Positions 32,766 to 47,800 of a DNA stretch of 64,000 nt are shown in pieces. Position numbers and translations under genes: made by a program. The stretch is from contig JAUCBN010000004.1 of the NCBI GenBank assembly GCA_035048815.1, positions 13,482,001 to 13,546,000 on the forward strand, in the 5' to 3' direction. The notes under the pieces were generated by a model. That model was not told the DNA's origin. It did not search any database and saw only the letters and a list, made by a program, of their open reading frames with translations. This stretch comes from Abelmoschus esculentus. Its lineage: Eukaryota > Streptophyta > Magnoliopsida > Malvales > Malvaceae. Within the stretch, counting starts at the first letter, position 1; every line of letters starts with the position of its first letter.

Positions 32766-35700
32766 TTTGAGATTAATCTTGATAATTTTGTTCAAAAGCC
32801 CATAATTAACTATTTGAACTCATAAAATTTGATTTAATATCATATGGTTGTCGTTTTATTGGGATTAAAACGTGCTTCTCTAAAGGGGCCTGACAGAGAA
32901 TCCGTTTGAATTTTAACCGAGTAAAAAGCTTCAAACTTGAGATTAATCTGTATAATTTTGTTCAAAAGCCCATATTTAAATATTTGAACTCATAAAATTT
33001 CATTTAATAACATTTTTTGTCATTTTGCCAGGATTAAAACGTGCTTGTCTAAAGGGGCCTTACAGAGAATCCGTTTGAATTTTAACCGAGTAAAAAGCTA
33101 AAAATTTGAGATTAATCTTGATAATTTTGTTCAAAAGCCCATAATTAACTATTTGAACTCATAAAATTTGATTTCATATCATATGGTTGTCGTTTTATTG
33201 GGATTAAAACGTGCTTGTCTAAAGGGCCTTACAGAGAATCCGTTCGAATTTTAACCGAGTAAAAAGCTACAAATTTGAGATTAATCTATATAATTTTGTT
33301 CAAAAGCCCATAATTAACTATTTGAACTCATAAAATTTGATTTAATAACATATGGTTGTCGTTTTATTGGAATTAAAATGTGTTTGTCTAAATGGGCTTT
33401 ATAGAGAATTCATTCAATTTTAACCGAGTAAAAAGATAAAAAATTGAGATTAATCTGTATAATTTTGTTCAAACTCCCATAATTAACTTTTTGAACTCAT
33501 AAAATTTGATTTAATAACATTTGGTTGTCGTTTTGTTGGGATTAAAACGTGCCTGTCCAAATGGAACTTATAGAGAATCCGTTTGAATTTTAACCGAGCA
33601 AAAAGTTAAAAAATTGAGATTAATCTGTTTAATTTTGTTCAAAAGCCCATAATTAACTATTTGAACTCATAAAATTTGATTTAATAACATTTGTTATCAT
33701 TTTGCCGGGATTAAAGCGTGCTTGTCTAAAGGGGCCTTACAGAGAATCCGTTCGAATTTTAACCGAGTAAAATGCTAAAAATTTGAGATTAATCTTGATA
33801 ATTTTGTTCAAAAGCCCATAATTAAATATTTGAACTCATAAAATTTGATTTAATATCATATGGTTGTCGTTTTATTGGGATTAAAACGTGCTTCTCTTAA
33901 GGGGCCTTACAGAGAATCCGTTCGAATTTTAACCGAGTAAAAAGCTACAAACTTGAGATTAATCTGTATAATTTTGTTCAAAAGCCCATATTTAACTATT
34001 TGAACTCATAAAATTTGATTTAATAACATCTTTTGTCATTTTACCGGGATTAAAACGTGCTTGTCTAAAGGGGCCTTACAGAGAATCCGTTTGAATTTTA
34101 ACCGAGAAAAAAACTACAAATTTGAGATTAATCTGTATAATTTTTTTCAAAAGCCCATAATTAACTATTTGAACTCATAAAATTTGATTTAATAACATTT
34201 TTTTTCATTTTATCGTGATTAAAACGTGCTTGTCTAAAGGGGCCTTACAGAGAATCCGTTCGAATTTTAACCGAGTAAAAAGCTACAAATTTGAGATTAA
34301 TCTATATAATTTTGTTCAAAAGCCCATAATTAACTATTTGAACTCATAAAATTTGATTTAATAACATATGGTTGTCGTTTTATTGGAATTAAAATGTGTT
34401 TGTCTAAATGGGCTTTATAGAGAATTCATTCAATTTTAACCGAGTAAAAAGATAAAAAATTGAGATTAATCTGTATAATTTTGTTCAAACTCCCATAATT
34501 AACTTTTTGAACTCATAAAATTTGATTTAATAACATTTGGTTATCGTTTTTTTTGGGATTAAAGCGTGCCTGTCCAAATGGGACTTATATAGAATCCGTT
34601 CGAATTTTAACCGAGCAAAAAGTTAAAAATTTGAGATTAATCTGTATAATTTTGATCAAAAGCCCATAATTAACTATTTGAACTCATAAAATTTAATTTA
34701 ATAACATTTGTTATCATTTTGCCGGGATTAAAGCGTGCTTCTCTAAAGGGGCCTTACAGAGAATCCGTTCTAATTTTAACCGAGTAAAAAGCTAAAAATT
34801 TGAGATTAATCTTGATAATTTTGTTCAAAAGCCCATAATTAACTATTTGAACTCATAAAATTTGATTTAATATCATATGGTTGTCGTTTTATTGGGATTA
34901 AAACGTGCTTGTCTAAAGGGGCCTTACAGAGAATCCGTTCGAATTTTAACCGAGTAAAAAGCTACAAATTTGAGATTAATCTGTATAATTTTGTTCAAAA
35001 TCCCATAATTAACTATTTGAACTCATAAAATTTGATTTAATAACATTTTTTTTCATTTTATCGGGATTAAAACGTGCTTGTCTAAAGGGGCCTTACAGAG
35101 AATCCGTTCGAATTTTAACCGAGTAAAAAGCTACAAATTTGAGATTAATCTATATAATTTTGTTCAAAAGCCCATAATTAACTATTTGAACTCATAAAAT
35201 TTGATTTAATAACATATGGTTGTCGTTTTATTGGAATTAAAATGTGTTTGTCTAAATGGGCTTTATAGAGAATTCATTCAATTTTAACCGAGTAAAAAGA
35301 TAAAAAATTGAGATTAATCTGGATAATTTTGTTCAAACTCCCATAATTAACTTTTTGAGCTCATAAAATTTGATTTAATAACATTTGGTTGTCGTTTTGT
35401 TGGGATTAAAACGTGCCTGTCCAAATGGAACTTATAGAGAATCCGTTTGAATTTTAACCGAGCAAAAAGTTAAAAAATTGAGATTAATCTGTTTAATTTT
35501 GTTCAAAAGCCCATAATTAACTATTTGAACTCATAAAATTTGATTTAATAACATTTGTTATCATTTTGCCGGGATTAAAGCGTGCTTGTCTAAAGGGGCC
35601 TTACAGAGAATCCGTTCGAATTTTAACCGAGTAAAATGCTAAAAATTTGAGATTAATCTTGATAATTTTGTTCAAAAGCCCATAATTAAATATTTGAACT

Positions 35701-38700
35701 CATAAAATTTGATTTAATATCATATGGTTGTCGTTTTATTGGGATTAAAACGTGCTTCTCTTAAGGGGCCTTACAGAGAATCCGTTCGAATTTTAACCGA
35801 GTAAAAAGCTACAAACTTGAGATTAATCTGTATAATTTTGTTCAAAAGCCCATATTTAACTATTTGAACTCATAAAATTTGATTTAATAACATCTTTTGT
35901 CATTTTACCGGGATTAAAACGTGCTTGTCTAAAGGGGCCTTGTAGAGAATCCGTTTGAATTTTAACCGAGAAAAAAACTACAAATTTGAGATTAATCTGT
36001 ATAATTTTGTTCAAAAGCCCATAATTAACTATTTGAACTCATAAAATTTGATTTAATAACATTTTTTTTCATTTTATCGTGATTAAAACGTGCTTGTCTA
36101 AAGGGGCCTTACAGAGAATCCGTTCGAATTTTAACCGAGTAAAAAGCTACAAATTTGAGATTAATCTATATAATTTTGTTCAAAAGCCCATAATTAACTA
36201 TTTGAACTCATAAAATTTGATTTAATAACATATGGTTGTCGTTTTATTGGAATTAAAATGTGTTTGTCTAAATGGGCTTTATAGAGAATTCATTCAATTT
36301 TAACCGAGTAAAAAGATAAAAAATTGAGATTAATCTGTATAATTTTGTTCAAACTCCCATAATTAACTTTTTGAACTCATAAAATTTGATTTAATAACAT
36401 TTGGTTGTCGTTTTGTTGGGATTAAAACGTGCCTGTCCAAATGGAACTTATAGAGAATCCGTTTGAATTTTAACCGAGCAAAAAGTTAAAAAATTGAGAT
36501 TAATCTGTTTAATTTTGTTCAAAAGCCCATAATTAACTATTTGAACTCATAAAATTTGATTTAATAACATTTGTTATCATTTTGCCGGGATTAAAGCGTG
36601 CTTGTCTAAAGGGGCCTTACAGAGAATCCGTTCGAATTTTAACCGAGTAAAATGCTAAAAATTTGAGATTAATCTTGATAATTTTGTTCAAAAGCCCATA
36701 ATTAAATATTTGAACTCATAAAATTTGATTTAATATCATATGGTTGTCGTTTTATTGGGATTAAAACGTGCTTCTCTTAAGGGGCCTTACAGAGAATCCG
36801 TTCGAATTTTAACCGAGTAAAAAGCTACAAACTTGAGATTAATCTGTATAATTTTGTTCAAAAGCCCATATTTAACTATTTGAACTCATAAAATTTGATT
36901 TAATAACATCTTTTGTCATTTTACCGGGATTAAAACGTGCTTGTCTAAAGGGGCCTTATAGAGAATCCGTTTGAATTTTAACCGAGAAAAAAACTACAAA
37001 TTTGAGATTAATCTGTATAATTTTGTTCAAAAGCCCATAATTAACTATTTGAACTCATAAAATTTGATTTAATAACATTTTTTTTCATTTTATCGTGATT
37101 AAAACGTGCTTGTCTAAAGGGGCCTTACAGAGAATCCGTTCGAATTTTAACCGAGTAAAAAGCTACAAATTTGAGATTAATCTATATAATTTTGTTCAAA
37201 AGCCCATAATTAACTATTTGAACTCATAAAATTTGATTTAATAACATATGGTTGTCGTTTTATTGGAATTAAAATGTGTTTGTCTAAATGGGCTTTATAG
37301 AGAATTCATTCAATTTTAACCGAGTAAAAAGATAAAAAATTGAGATTAATCTGTATAATTTTGTTCAAACTCCCATAATTAACTTTTTGAACTCATAAAA
37401 TTTGATTTAATAACATTTGGTTGTCGTTTTGTTGGGATTAAAACGTGCCTGTCCAAATGGAACTTATAGAGAATCCGTTTGAATTTTAACCGAGCAAAAA
37501 GTTAAAAAATTGAGATTAATCTGTTTAATTTTGTTCAAAAGCCCATAATTAACTATTTGAACTCATAAAATTTGATTTAATAACATTTGTTATCATTTTG
37601 CCGGGATTAAAGCGTGCTTGTCTAAAGGGGCCTTACAGAGAATCCGTTCGAATTTTAACCGAGTAAAATGCTAAAAATTTGAGATTAATCTTGATAATTT
37701 TGTTCAAAAGCCCATAATTAAATATTTGAACTCATAAAATTTGATTTAATATCATATGGTTGTCGTTTTATTGGGATTAAAACGTGCTTCTCTTAAGGGG
37801 CCTTACAGAGAATCCGTTCGAATTTTAACCGAGTAAAAAGCTACAAACTTGAGATTAATCTGTATAATTTTGTTCAAAAGCCCATATTTAACTATTTGAA
37901 CTCATAAAATTTGATTTAATAACATCTTTTGTCATTTTACCGGGATTAAAACGTGCTTGTCTAAAGGGGCCTTGTAGAGAATCTGTTTGAATTTTAACCG
38001 AGAAAAAAACTACAAATTTGAGATTAATCTGTATAATTTTGTTCAAAAGCCCATAATTAACTATTTGAACTCATAAAATTTGATTTAATAACATTTTTTT
38101 TCATTTTATCGTGATTAAAACGTGCTTGTCTAAAGGGGCCTTACAGAGAATCCGTTCGAATTTTAACCGAGTAAAAAGCTACAAATTTGAGATTAATCTA
38201 TATAATTTTGTTCAAAAGCCCATAATTAACTATTTGAACTCATAAAATTTGATTTAATAACATATGGTTGTCGTTTTATTGGAATTAAAATGTGTTTGTC
38301 TAAATGGGCTTTATAGAGAATTCATTCAATTTTAACCGAGTAAAAAGATAAAAAATTGAGATTAATCTGTATAATTTTGTTCAAACTCCCATAATTAACT
38401 TTTTGAACTCATAAAATTTGATTTAATAACATTTGGTTGTCGTTTTGTTGGGATTAAAACGTGCCTGTCCAAATGGAACTTATAGAGAATCCGTTTGAAT
38501 TTTAACCGAGCAAAAAGTTAAAAAATTGAGATTAATCTGTTTAATTTTGTTCAAAAGCCCATAATTAACTATTTGAACTCATAAAATTTGATTTAATAAC
38601 ATTTGTTATCATTTTGCCGGGATTAAAGCGTGCTTGTCTAAAGGGGCCTTACAGAGAATCCGTTCGAATTTTAACCGAGTAAAATGCTAAAAATTTGAGA

Positions 38701-40827
38701 TTAATCTTGATAATTTTGTTCAAAAGCCCATAATTAAATATTTGAACTCATAAAATTTGATTTAATATCATATGGTTGTCGTTTTATTGGGATTAAAACG
38801 TGCTTCTCTTAAGGGGCCTTACAGAGAATCCGTTCGAATTTTAACCGAGTAAAAAGCTACAAACTTGAGATTAATCTGTATAATTTTGTTCAAAAGCCCA
38901 TATTTAACTATTTGAACTCATAAAATTTGATTTAATAACATCTTTTGTCATTTTACCGGGATTAAAACGTGCTTGTCTAAAGGGGCCTTACAGAGAATCC
39001 GTTTGAATTTTAACCGAGAAAAAAACTACAAATTTGAGATTAATCTGTATAATTTTTTTCAAAAGCCCATAATTAACTATTTGAACTCATAAAATTTGAT
39101 TTAATAACATTTTTTTTCATTTTATCGTGATTAAAACGTGCTTGTCTAAAGGGGCCTTACAGAGAATCCGTTCGAATTTTAACCGAGTAAAAAGCTACAA
39201 ATTTGAGATTAATCTATATAATTTTGTTCAAAAGCCCATAATTAACTATTTGAACTCATAAAATTTGATTTAATAACATATGGTTGTCGTTTTATTGGAA
39301 TTAAAATGTGTTTGTCTAAATGGGCTTTATAGAGAATTCATTCAATTTTAACCGAGTAAAAAGATAAAAAATTGAGATTAATCTGTATAATTTTGTTCAA
39401 ACTCCCATAATTAACTTTTTGAACTCATAAAATTTGATTTAATAACATTTGGTTGTCGTTTTGTTGGGATTAAAACGTGCCTGTCCAAATGGAACTTATA
39501 GAGAATCCGTTTGAATTTTAACCGAGCAAAAAGTTAAAAAATTGAGATTAATCTGTTTAATTTTGTTCAAAAGCCCATAATTAACTGTTTGAACTCATAA
39601 AATTTGATTTAATAACATTTGTTATCATTTTGCCGGGATTAAAGCGTGCTTGTCTAAAGGGGCCTTACAGAGAATCCGTTCGAATTTTAACCGAGTAAAA
39701 TGCTAAAAATTTGAGATTAATCTTGATAATTTTGTTCAAAAGCCCATAATTAAATATTTGAACTCATAAAATTTGATTTAATATCATATGGTTGTCGTTT
39801 TATTGGGATTAAAACGTGCTTCTCTTAAGGGGCCTTACAGAGAATCCGTTCGAATTTTAACCGAGTAAAAAGCTACAAACTTGAGATTAATCTGTATAAT
39901 TTTGTTCAAAAGCCCATATTTAACTATTTGAACTCATAAAATTTGATTTAATAACATCTTTTATCATTTTACCGGGATTAAAACGTGCTTGTCTAAAGGG
40001 GCCTTACAGAGAATCCGTTTGAATTTTAACCGAGAAAAAAACTACAAATTTGAGATTAATCTGTATAATTTTTTTCAAAAGCCCATAATTAACTATTTGA
40101 ACTCATAAAATTTGATTTAATAACATTTTTTTTCATTTTATCGTGATTAAAACGTGCTTGTCTAAAGGGGCCTTACAGAGAATCCGTTCGAATTTTAACC
40201 GAGTAAAAAGCTACAAATTTGAGATTAATCTATATAATTTTGTTCAAAAGCCCATAATTAACTATTTGAACTCATAAAATTTGATTTAATAACATTTGTT
40301 GTCATTTTGCCGGGATTAAAACGTGCTTGTCTAAAGGGGCCTTACAGAGAATCCGTTCGAATTTTAACCGAGTAAAAAGCTAAAAATTTGAGATTAATTT
40401 GTATAATTTTGTTCAAAAGCCCATAATTAACTATTTGAACTCATAAAATTTGATTTAATATCATATGGTTGTCGTTTGATTGGAATTAAAATGTGTTTGT
40501 CTAAATGGGCTTTATAGAGAATTCATTCAATTTTAACCGAGTAAAAAGCTAAAAAATTGAGATTAATCTGTATAATTTTGTTCAAACTCCCATAATTAAC
40601 TTTTTGAACTCATAAAATTTGATTTAATAACATTTGGTTATCGTTTTTTTGGGATTAAAACGTGCCTGTCCAAATGGGACTTATATAAAATCCGTTCGAA
40701 TTTTATCCGAGCAAAAAGTTACAAATTTGAGATTAATCTGTATAATTTTGCTCAAAAGCCCATAATTAACTATTTGAACTCATAAAATTTGATTTAATAA
40801 CATTTGTTATCATTTTGCCGGGATTAA
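32761..40827. repeat. Satellite array, second block copy, five 6-mer units
   Basis: Collinear with 11246-14203 and then 25653 onward of the first block, skipping element B at its empty site 35715-35719. CATCTTTT words are at 34027, 35891, 36907, 37923, 38939 and 39955; the last five are spaced by exactly 1016 bp. The first block has four such units, so this copy has one more. No gene seen. Confidence 0.94.
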
Positions 40828-43800
40828 AGCGTGCTTCTCTAAAGGGGCCTTACAGAGAATCCGTTCTAATTTTAACCGAGTAAAAAGCTAAAAATTTGAG
40901 ATTAATCTTGATAATTTTGTTCAAAAGCCCATAATTAACTATTTGAACTCATAAAATTTGATTTAATATCATATGGTTGTCGTTTTATTGGGATTAAAAC
41001 GTGCTTGTCTAAAGGGGCCTTATAGAGAATCCGTTCGAATTTTAACCGAGTAAAAAGCTACAAATTTGAGATTAATCTGTATAATTTTGTTCAAAATCAC
41101 ATAATTAACTATTTGAACTCATAAAATTTGATTTAATAACATTTGGTTATCGTTTTGTTGGGATTAAAACGTGTCTGTCCAAATGGGCCTTATAGAGAAT
41201 CCGTTCGAATTTTAACCGAGTAAAAAGCTACAAATTTGAGATTAATCTGTATAATTTTGTTCAAAAGCCCATAATTAACTATTTGAACTCATAAAATTTG
41301 ATTTAATAACATTTGTTTTCATTTTGCCGGGATTAAAGCGTGCTTGTCTAAAGGGGCCTTACAGAGAATCCGTTCGAATTTTAACCGAGTAAAAAGCTAA
41401 AAATTTGAGATTAATCTTGATAATTTTGTTCAAAAGCCCATAATTAACTATTTGAACTCATAAAATTTGATTTAATATCATATGGTTCTCGTTTTATTGG
41501 AATTAAAACGTGCTTGTCTAAAGTGGCCTTACAGAGAATCTGTTCGAATTTTAACCGAGAAAAAAACTACAAATTTGAGATTAATCTGTATAATTTTGTT
41601 CAAAAGCCCATAATTAACTATTTGAACTCATAAAATTTGATTTAATAACATTTTTTGTCATTTTGCCGGGATTAAAGCGTGCTTGTCTAAAGGGGCCTTA
41701 CAAAGAATCCGTTCGAATTTTAACCTAGTAAAAAGCTAAAAATTTGAGATTAATCTTGATAATTTTGTTCAAAAGCCCATAATTAACTATTTGAACTCAT
41801 AAAATTTGATTTAATATCATATGGTTGTCGTTTTATTGGGATTAAAACGTGCTTCTCTAAAGGGGCCTGACAGAGAATCCGTTTGAATTTTAACCGAGTA
41901 AAAAGCTTCAAACTTGAGATTAATCTGTATAATTTTGTTCAAAAGCCCATATTTAAATATTTGAACTCATAAAATTTCATTTAATAACATTTTTTGTCAT
42001 TTTGCCAGGATTAAAACGTGCTTGTCTAAAGGGGCCTTACAGAGAATCCGTTTGAATTTTAACCGAGTAAAAAGCTAAAAATTTGAGATTAATCTTGATA
42101 ATTTTGTTCAAAAGCCCATAATTAACTATTTGAACTCATAAAATTTGATTTCATATCATATGGTTGTCGTTTTATTGGGATTAAAACGTGCTTGTCTAAA
42201 GGGCCTTACAGAGAATCCGTTCGAATTTTAACCGAGTAAAAAGCTACAAATTTGAGATTAATCTATATAATTTTGTTCAAAAGCCCATAATTAACTATTT
42301 GAACTCATAAAATTTGATTTAATAACATATGGTTGTCGTTTTATTGGAATTAAAATGTGTTTGTCTAAATGGGCTTTATAGAGAATTCATTCAATTTTAA
42401 CCGAGTAAAAAGATAAAAAATTAAGATTAATCTGTATAATTTTGTTCAAACTCCCATAATTAACTTTTTGAACTCATAAAATTTGATTTAATAACATTTG
42501 GTTGTCGTTTTGTTGGGATTAAAACGTGCCTGTCCAAATGGAACTTATAGAGAATCCGTTTGAATTTTAACCGAGCAAAAAGTTAAAAAATTGAGATTAA
42601 TCTGTTTAATTTTGTTCAAAAGCCCATAATTAACTATTTGAACTCATAAAATTTGATTTAATAACATTTGTTATCATTTTGCCGGGATTAAAGCGTGCTT
42701 GTCTAAAGGGGCCTTACAGAGAATCCGTTCGAATTTTAACCGAGTAAAATGCTAAAAATTTGAGATTAATCTTGATAATTTTGTTCAAAAGCCCATAATT
42801 AAATATTTGAACTCATAAAATTTGATTTAATATCATATGGTTGTCGTTTTATTGGGATTAAAACGTGCTTCTCTTAAGGGGCCTTACAGAGAATCCGTTC
42901 GAATTTTAACCGAGTAAAAAGCTACAAACTTGAGATTAATCTGTATAATTTTGTTCAAAAGCCCATATTTAACTATTTGAACTCATAAAATTTGATTTAA
43001 TAACATCTTTTGTCATTTTACCGGGATTAAAACGTGCTTGTCTAAAGGGGCCTTACAGAGAATCCGTTTGAATTTTAACCGAGAAAAAAACTACAAATTT
43101 GAGATTAATCTGTATAATTTTTTTCAAAAGCCCATAATTAACTATTTGAACTCATAAAATTTGATTTAATAACATTTTTTTTCATTTTATCGTGATTAAA
43201 ACGTGCTTGTCTAAAGGGGCCTTACAGAGAATCCGTTCGAATTTTAACCGAGTAAAAAGCTACAAATTTGAGATTAATCTATATAATTTTGTTCAAAAGC
43301 CCATAATTAACTATTTGAACTCATAAAATTTGATTTAATAACATATGGTTGTCGTTTTATTGGAATTAAAATGTGTTTGTCTAAATGGGCTTTATAGAGA
43401 ATTCATTCAATTTTAACCGAGTAAAAAGATAAAAAATTGAGATTAATCTGTATAATTTTGTTCAAACTCCCATAATTAACTTTTTGAACTCATAAAATTT
43501 GATTTAATAACATTTGGTTGTCGTTTTGTTGGGATTAAAACGTGCCTGTCCAAATGGAACTTATAGAGAATCCGTTTGAATTTTAACCGAGCAAAAAGTT
43601 AAAAAATTGAGATTAATCTGTTTAATTTTGTTCAAAAGCCCATAATTAACTGTTTGAACTCATAAAAATTGATTTAATAACATTTGTTATCATTTTGCCG
43701 GGATTAAAGCGTGCTTGTCTAAAGGGGCCTTACAGAGAATCCGTTCGAATTTTAACCGAGTAAAATGCTAAAAATTTGAGATTAATCTTGATAATTTTGT

Positions 43801-44892
43801 TCAAAAGCCCATAATTAAATATTTGAACTCATAAAATTTGATTTAATATCATATGGTTGTCGTTTTATTGGGATTAAAACGTGCTTCTCTTAAGGGGCCT
43901 TACAGAGAATCCGTTCGAATTTTAACCGAGTAAAAAGCTACAAACTTGAGATTAATCTGTATAATTTTGTTCAAAAGCCCATATTTAACTATTTGAACTC
44001 ATAAAATTTGATTTAATAACATCTTTTGTCATTTTACCGGGATTAAAACGTGCTTGTCTAAAGGGGCCTTACAGAGAATCCGTTTGAATTTTAACCGAGT
44101 AAAAAACTACAAATTTGAGATTAATCTGTATAATTTTTTTCAAAAGCCCATAATTAACTATTTGAACTCATAAAATTTGATTTAATAACATTTTTTTTCA
44201 TTTTATCGTGATTAAAACGTGCTTGTCTAAAGGGGCCTTACAGAGAATCCGTTCGAATTTTAACCGAGTAAAAAGCTACAAATTTGAGATTAATCTATAT
44301 AATTTTGTTCAAAAGCCCATAATTAACTATTTGAACTCATAAAATTTGATTTAATAACATTTGTTGTCATTTTGCCGGGATTAAAACGTGCTTGTCTAAA
44401 GGGGCCTTACAGAGAATCCGTTCGAATTTTAACCGAGTAAAAAGCTAAAAATTTGAGATTAATTTGTATAATTTTGTTCAAAAGCCCATAATTAACTATT
44501 TGAACTCATAAAATTTGATTTAATATCATATGGTTGTCGTTTTATTGGAATTAAAATGTGTTTGTCTAAATGGGCTTTATAGAGAATTCATTCAATTTTA
44601 ACCGAGTAAAAAGCTAAAAAATTGAGATTAATCTGTATAATTTTGTTCAAACTCCCATAATTAACTTTTTGAACTCATAAAATTTGATTTAATAACATTT
44701 GGTTATCGTTTTTTTGGGATTAAAACGTGCCTGTCCAAATGGGACTTATATAAAATCCGTTCGAATTTTATCCGAGCAAAAAGTTACAAATTTGAGATTA
44801 ATCTGTATAATTTTGCTCAAAAGCCCATAATTAACTATTTGAACTCATAAAATTTGATTTAATAACATTTGTTATCATTTTGCCGGGATTAA
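40828..44892. repeat. Satellite block of 4065 bp (24 monomers) with empty site for element A
   Basis: Begins with the same AGCGTGCTTCTCTAAAGG monomer as positions 1 and 29750 and runs to the next such monomer at 44893. The A target (AAAAA, 41738-41742) is uninterrupted between TAACCTAGTAAAAAGCT and TTTGAGATTAATCTTG, followed by the CCTGACAGAG monomer as in the flanks of A. Shares the variant AAAATCACATAATT (about 41090) with the next block. Confidence 0.92.
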
Positions 44893-47800
44893 AGCGTGCT
44901 TCTCTAAAGGGGCCTTACAGAGAATCCGTTCTAATTTTAACCGAGTAAAAAGCTAAAAATTTGAGATTAATCTTGATAATTTTGTTCAAAAGCCCATAAT
45001 TAACTATTTGAACTCATAAAATTTGATTTAATATCATATGGTTGTCGTTTTATTGGGATTAAAACGTGCTTGTCTAAAGGGGCCTTATAGAGAATCCGTT
45101 CGAATTTTAACCGAGTAAAAAGCTACAAATTTGAGATTAATCTGTATAATTTTGTTCAAAATCACATAATTAACTATTTGAACTCATAAAATTTGATTTA
45201 ATAACATTTGGTTATCGTTTTGTTGGGATTAAAACGTGTCTGTCCAAATGGGCCTTATAGAGAATCCGTTCGAATTTTAACCGAGTAAAAAGCTACAAAT
45301 TTGAGATTAATCTGTATAATTTTGTTCAAAAGCCCATAATTAACTATTTGAACTCATAAAATTTGATTTAATAACATTTGTTTTCATTTTGCCGGGATTA
45401 AAGCGTGCTTGTCTAAAGGGGCCTTACAGAGAATCCGTTCGAATTTTAACCGAGTAAAAAGCTAAAAATTTGAGATTAATCTTGATAATTTTGTTCAAAA
45501 GCCCATAATTAACTATTTGAACTCATAAAATTTGATTTAATATCATATGGTTCTCGTTTTATTGGAATTAAAACGTGCTTGTCTAAAGTGGCCTTACAGA
45601 GAATCTGTTCGAATTTTAACCGAGAAAAAAACTACAAATTTGAGATTAATCTGTATAATTTTGTTCAAAAGCCCATAATTAACTATTTGAACTCATAAAA
45701 TTTGATTTAATAACATTTTTTGTCATTTTGCCGGGATTAAAGCGTGCTTGTCTAAAGGGGCCTTACAAAGAATCCGTTCGAATTTTAACCTAGTAAAAAG
45801 CTAAAAATTTGAGATTAATCTTGATAATTTTGTTCAAAAGCCCATAATTAACTATTTGAACTCATAAAATTTGATTTAATATCATATGGTTCTCGTTTTA
45901 TTGGGATTAAAACGTGCTTCTCTAAAGGGGCCTGACAGAGAATCCGTTTGAATTTTAACCGAGTAAAAAGCTTCAAACTTGAGATTAATCTGTATAATTT
46001 TGTTCAAAAGCCCATATTTAAATATTTGAACTCATAAAATTTCATTTAATAACATTTTTTGTCATTTTGCCAGGATTAAAACGTGCTTGTCTAAAGGGGC
46101 CTTACAGAGAATCCGTTTGAATTTTAACCGAGTAAAAAGCTAAAAATTTGAGATTAATCTTGATAATTTTGTTCAAAAGCCCATAATTAACTATTTGAAC
46201 TCATAAAATTTGATTTCATATCATATGGTTGTCGTTTTATTGGGATTAAAACGTGCTTGTCTAAAGGGCCTTACAGAGAATCCGTTCGAATTTTAACCGA
46301 GTAAAAAGCTACAAATTTGAGATTAATCTATATAATTTTGTTCAAAAGCCCATAATTAACTATTTGAACTCATAAAATTTGATTTAATAACATATGGTTG
46401 TCGTTTTATTGGAATTAAAATGTGTTTGTCTAAATGGGCTTTATAGAGAATTCATTCAATTTTAACCGAGTAAAAAGATAAACAATTAAGATTAATCTGT
46501 ATAATTTTGTTCAAACTCCCATAATTAACTTTTTGAACTCATAAAATTTGATTTAATAACATTTGGTTGTCGTTTTGTTGGGATTAAAACGTGCCTGTCC
46601 AAATGGAACTTATAGAGAATCCGTTTGAATTTTAACCGAGCAAAAAGTTAAAAAATTGAGATTAATCTGTTTAATTTTGTTCAAAAGCCCATAATTAACT
46701 ATTTGAACTCATAAAATTTGATTTAATAACATTTGTTATCATTTTGCCGGGATTAAAGCGTGCTTGTCTAAAGGGGCCTTACAGAGAATCCGTTCGAATT
46801 TTAACCGAGTAAAATGCTAAAAATTTGAGATTAATCTTGATAATTTTGTTCAAAAGCCCATAATTAAATATTTGAACTCATAAAATTTGATTTAATATCA
46901 TATGGTTGTCGTTTTATTGGGATTAAAACGTGCTTCTCTTAAGGGGCCTTACAGAGAATCCGTTCGAATTTTAACCGAGTAAAAAGCTACAAACTTGAGA
47001 TTAATCTGTATAATTTTGTTCAAAAGCCCATATTTAACTATTTGAACTCATAAAATTTGATTTAATAACATCTTTTGTCATTTTACCGGGATTAAAACGT
47101 GCTTGTCTAAAGGGGCCTTACAGAGAATCCGTTTGAATTTTAACCGAGAAAAAAACTACAAATTTGAGATTAATCTGTATAATTTTGTTCAAAAACCCAT
47201 AATTAACTATTTGAACTCATAAAATTTGATTTAATAACATTTTTTTTCATTTTATCGTGATTAAAACGTGCTTGTCTAAAGGGGCCTTACAGAGAATCCG
47301 TTCGAATTTTAACCGAGTAAAAAGCTACAAATTTGAGATTAATCTATATAATTTTGTTCAAAAGCCCATAATTAACTATTTGAACTCATAAAATTTGATT
47401 TAATAACATTTGTTGTCATTTTGCCGGGATTAAAACGTGCTTGTCTAAAGGGGCCTTACAGAGAATCCGTTCGAATTTTAACCGAGTAAAAAGCTAAAAA
47501 TTTGAGATTAATTTGTATAATTTTGTTCAAAAGCCCATAATTAACTATTTGAACTCATAAAATTTGATTTAATAACATATGGTTGTCGTTTTATTGGAAT
47601 TAAAATGTGTTTGTCTAAATGGGCTTTATAGAGAATTCATTCAATTTTAACCGAGTAAAAAGCTAAAAAATTGAGATTAATCTGTATAATTTTGTTCAAA
47701 CTCCCATAATTAACTTTTTGAACTCATAAAATTTGATTTAATAACATTTGGTTATCGTTTTTTGGGGATTAAAACGTGCCTGTCCAAATGGGACTTATAT

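Noticed and set aside
36801..36830. CENP-B box in the satellite monomer (TTCGAATTTTAACCGAG)
   Set aside because: It shares TTCG with the box but lacks the required A after four bases and the CGGG; it reads ACCG there. A functional analogue is possible, a CENP-B box is not supported.
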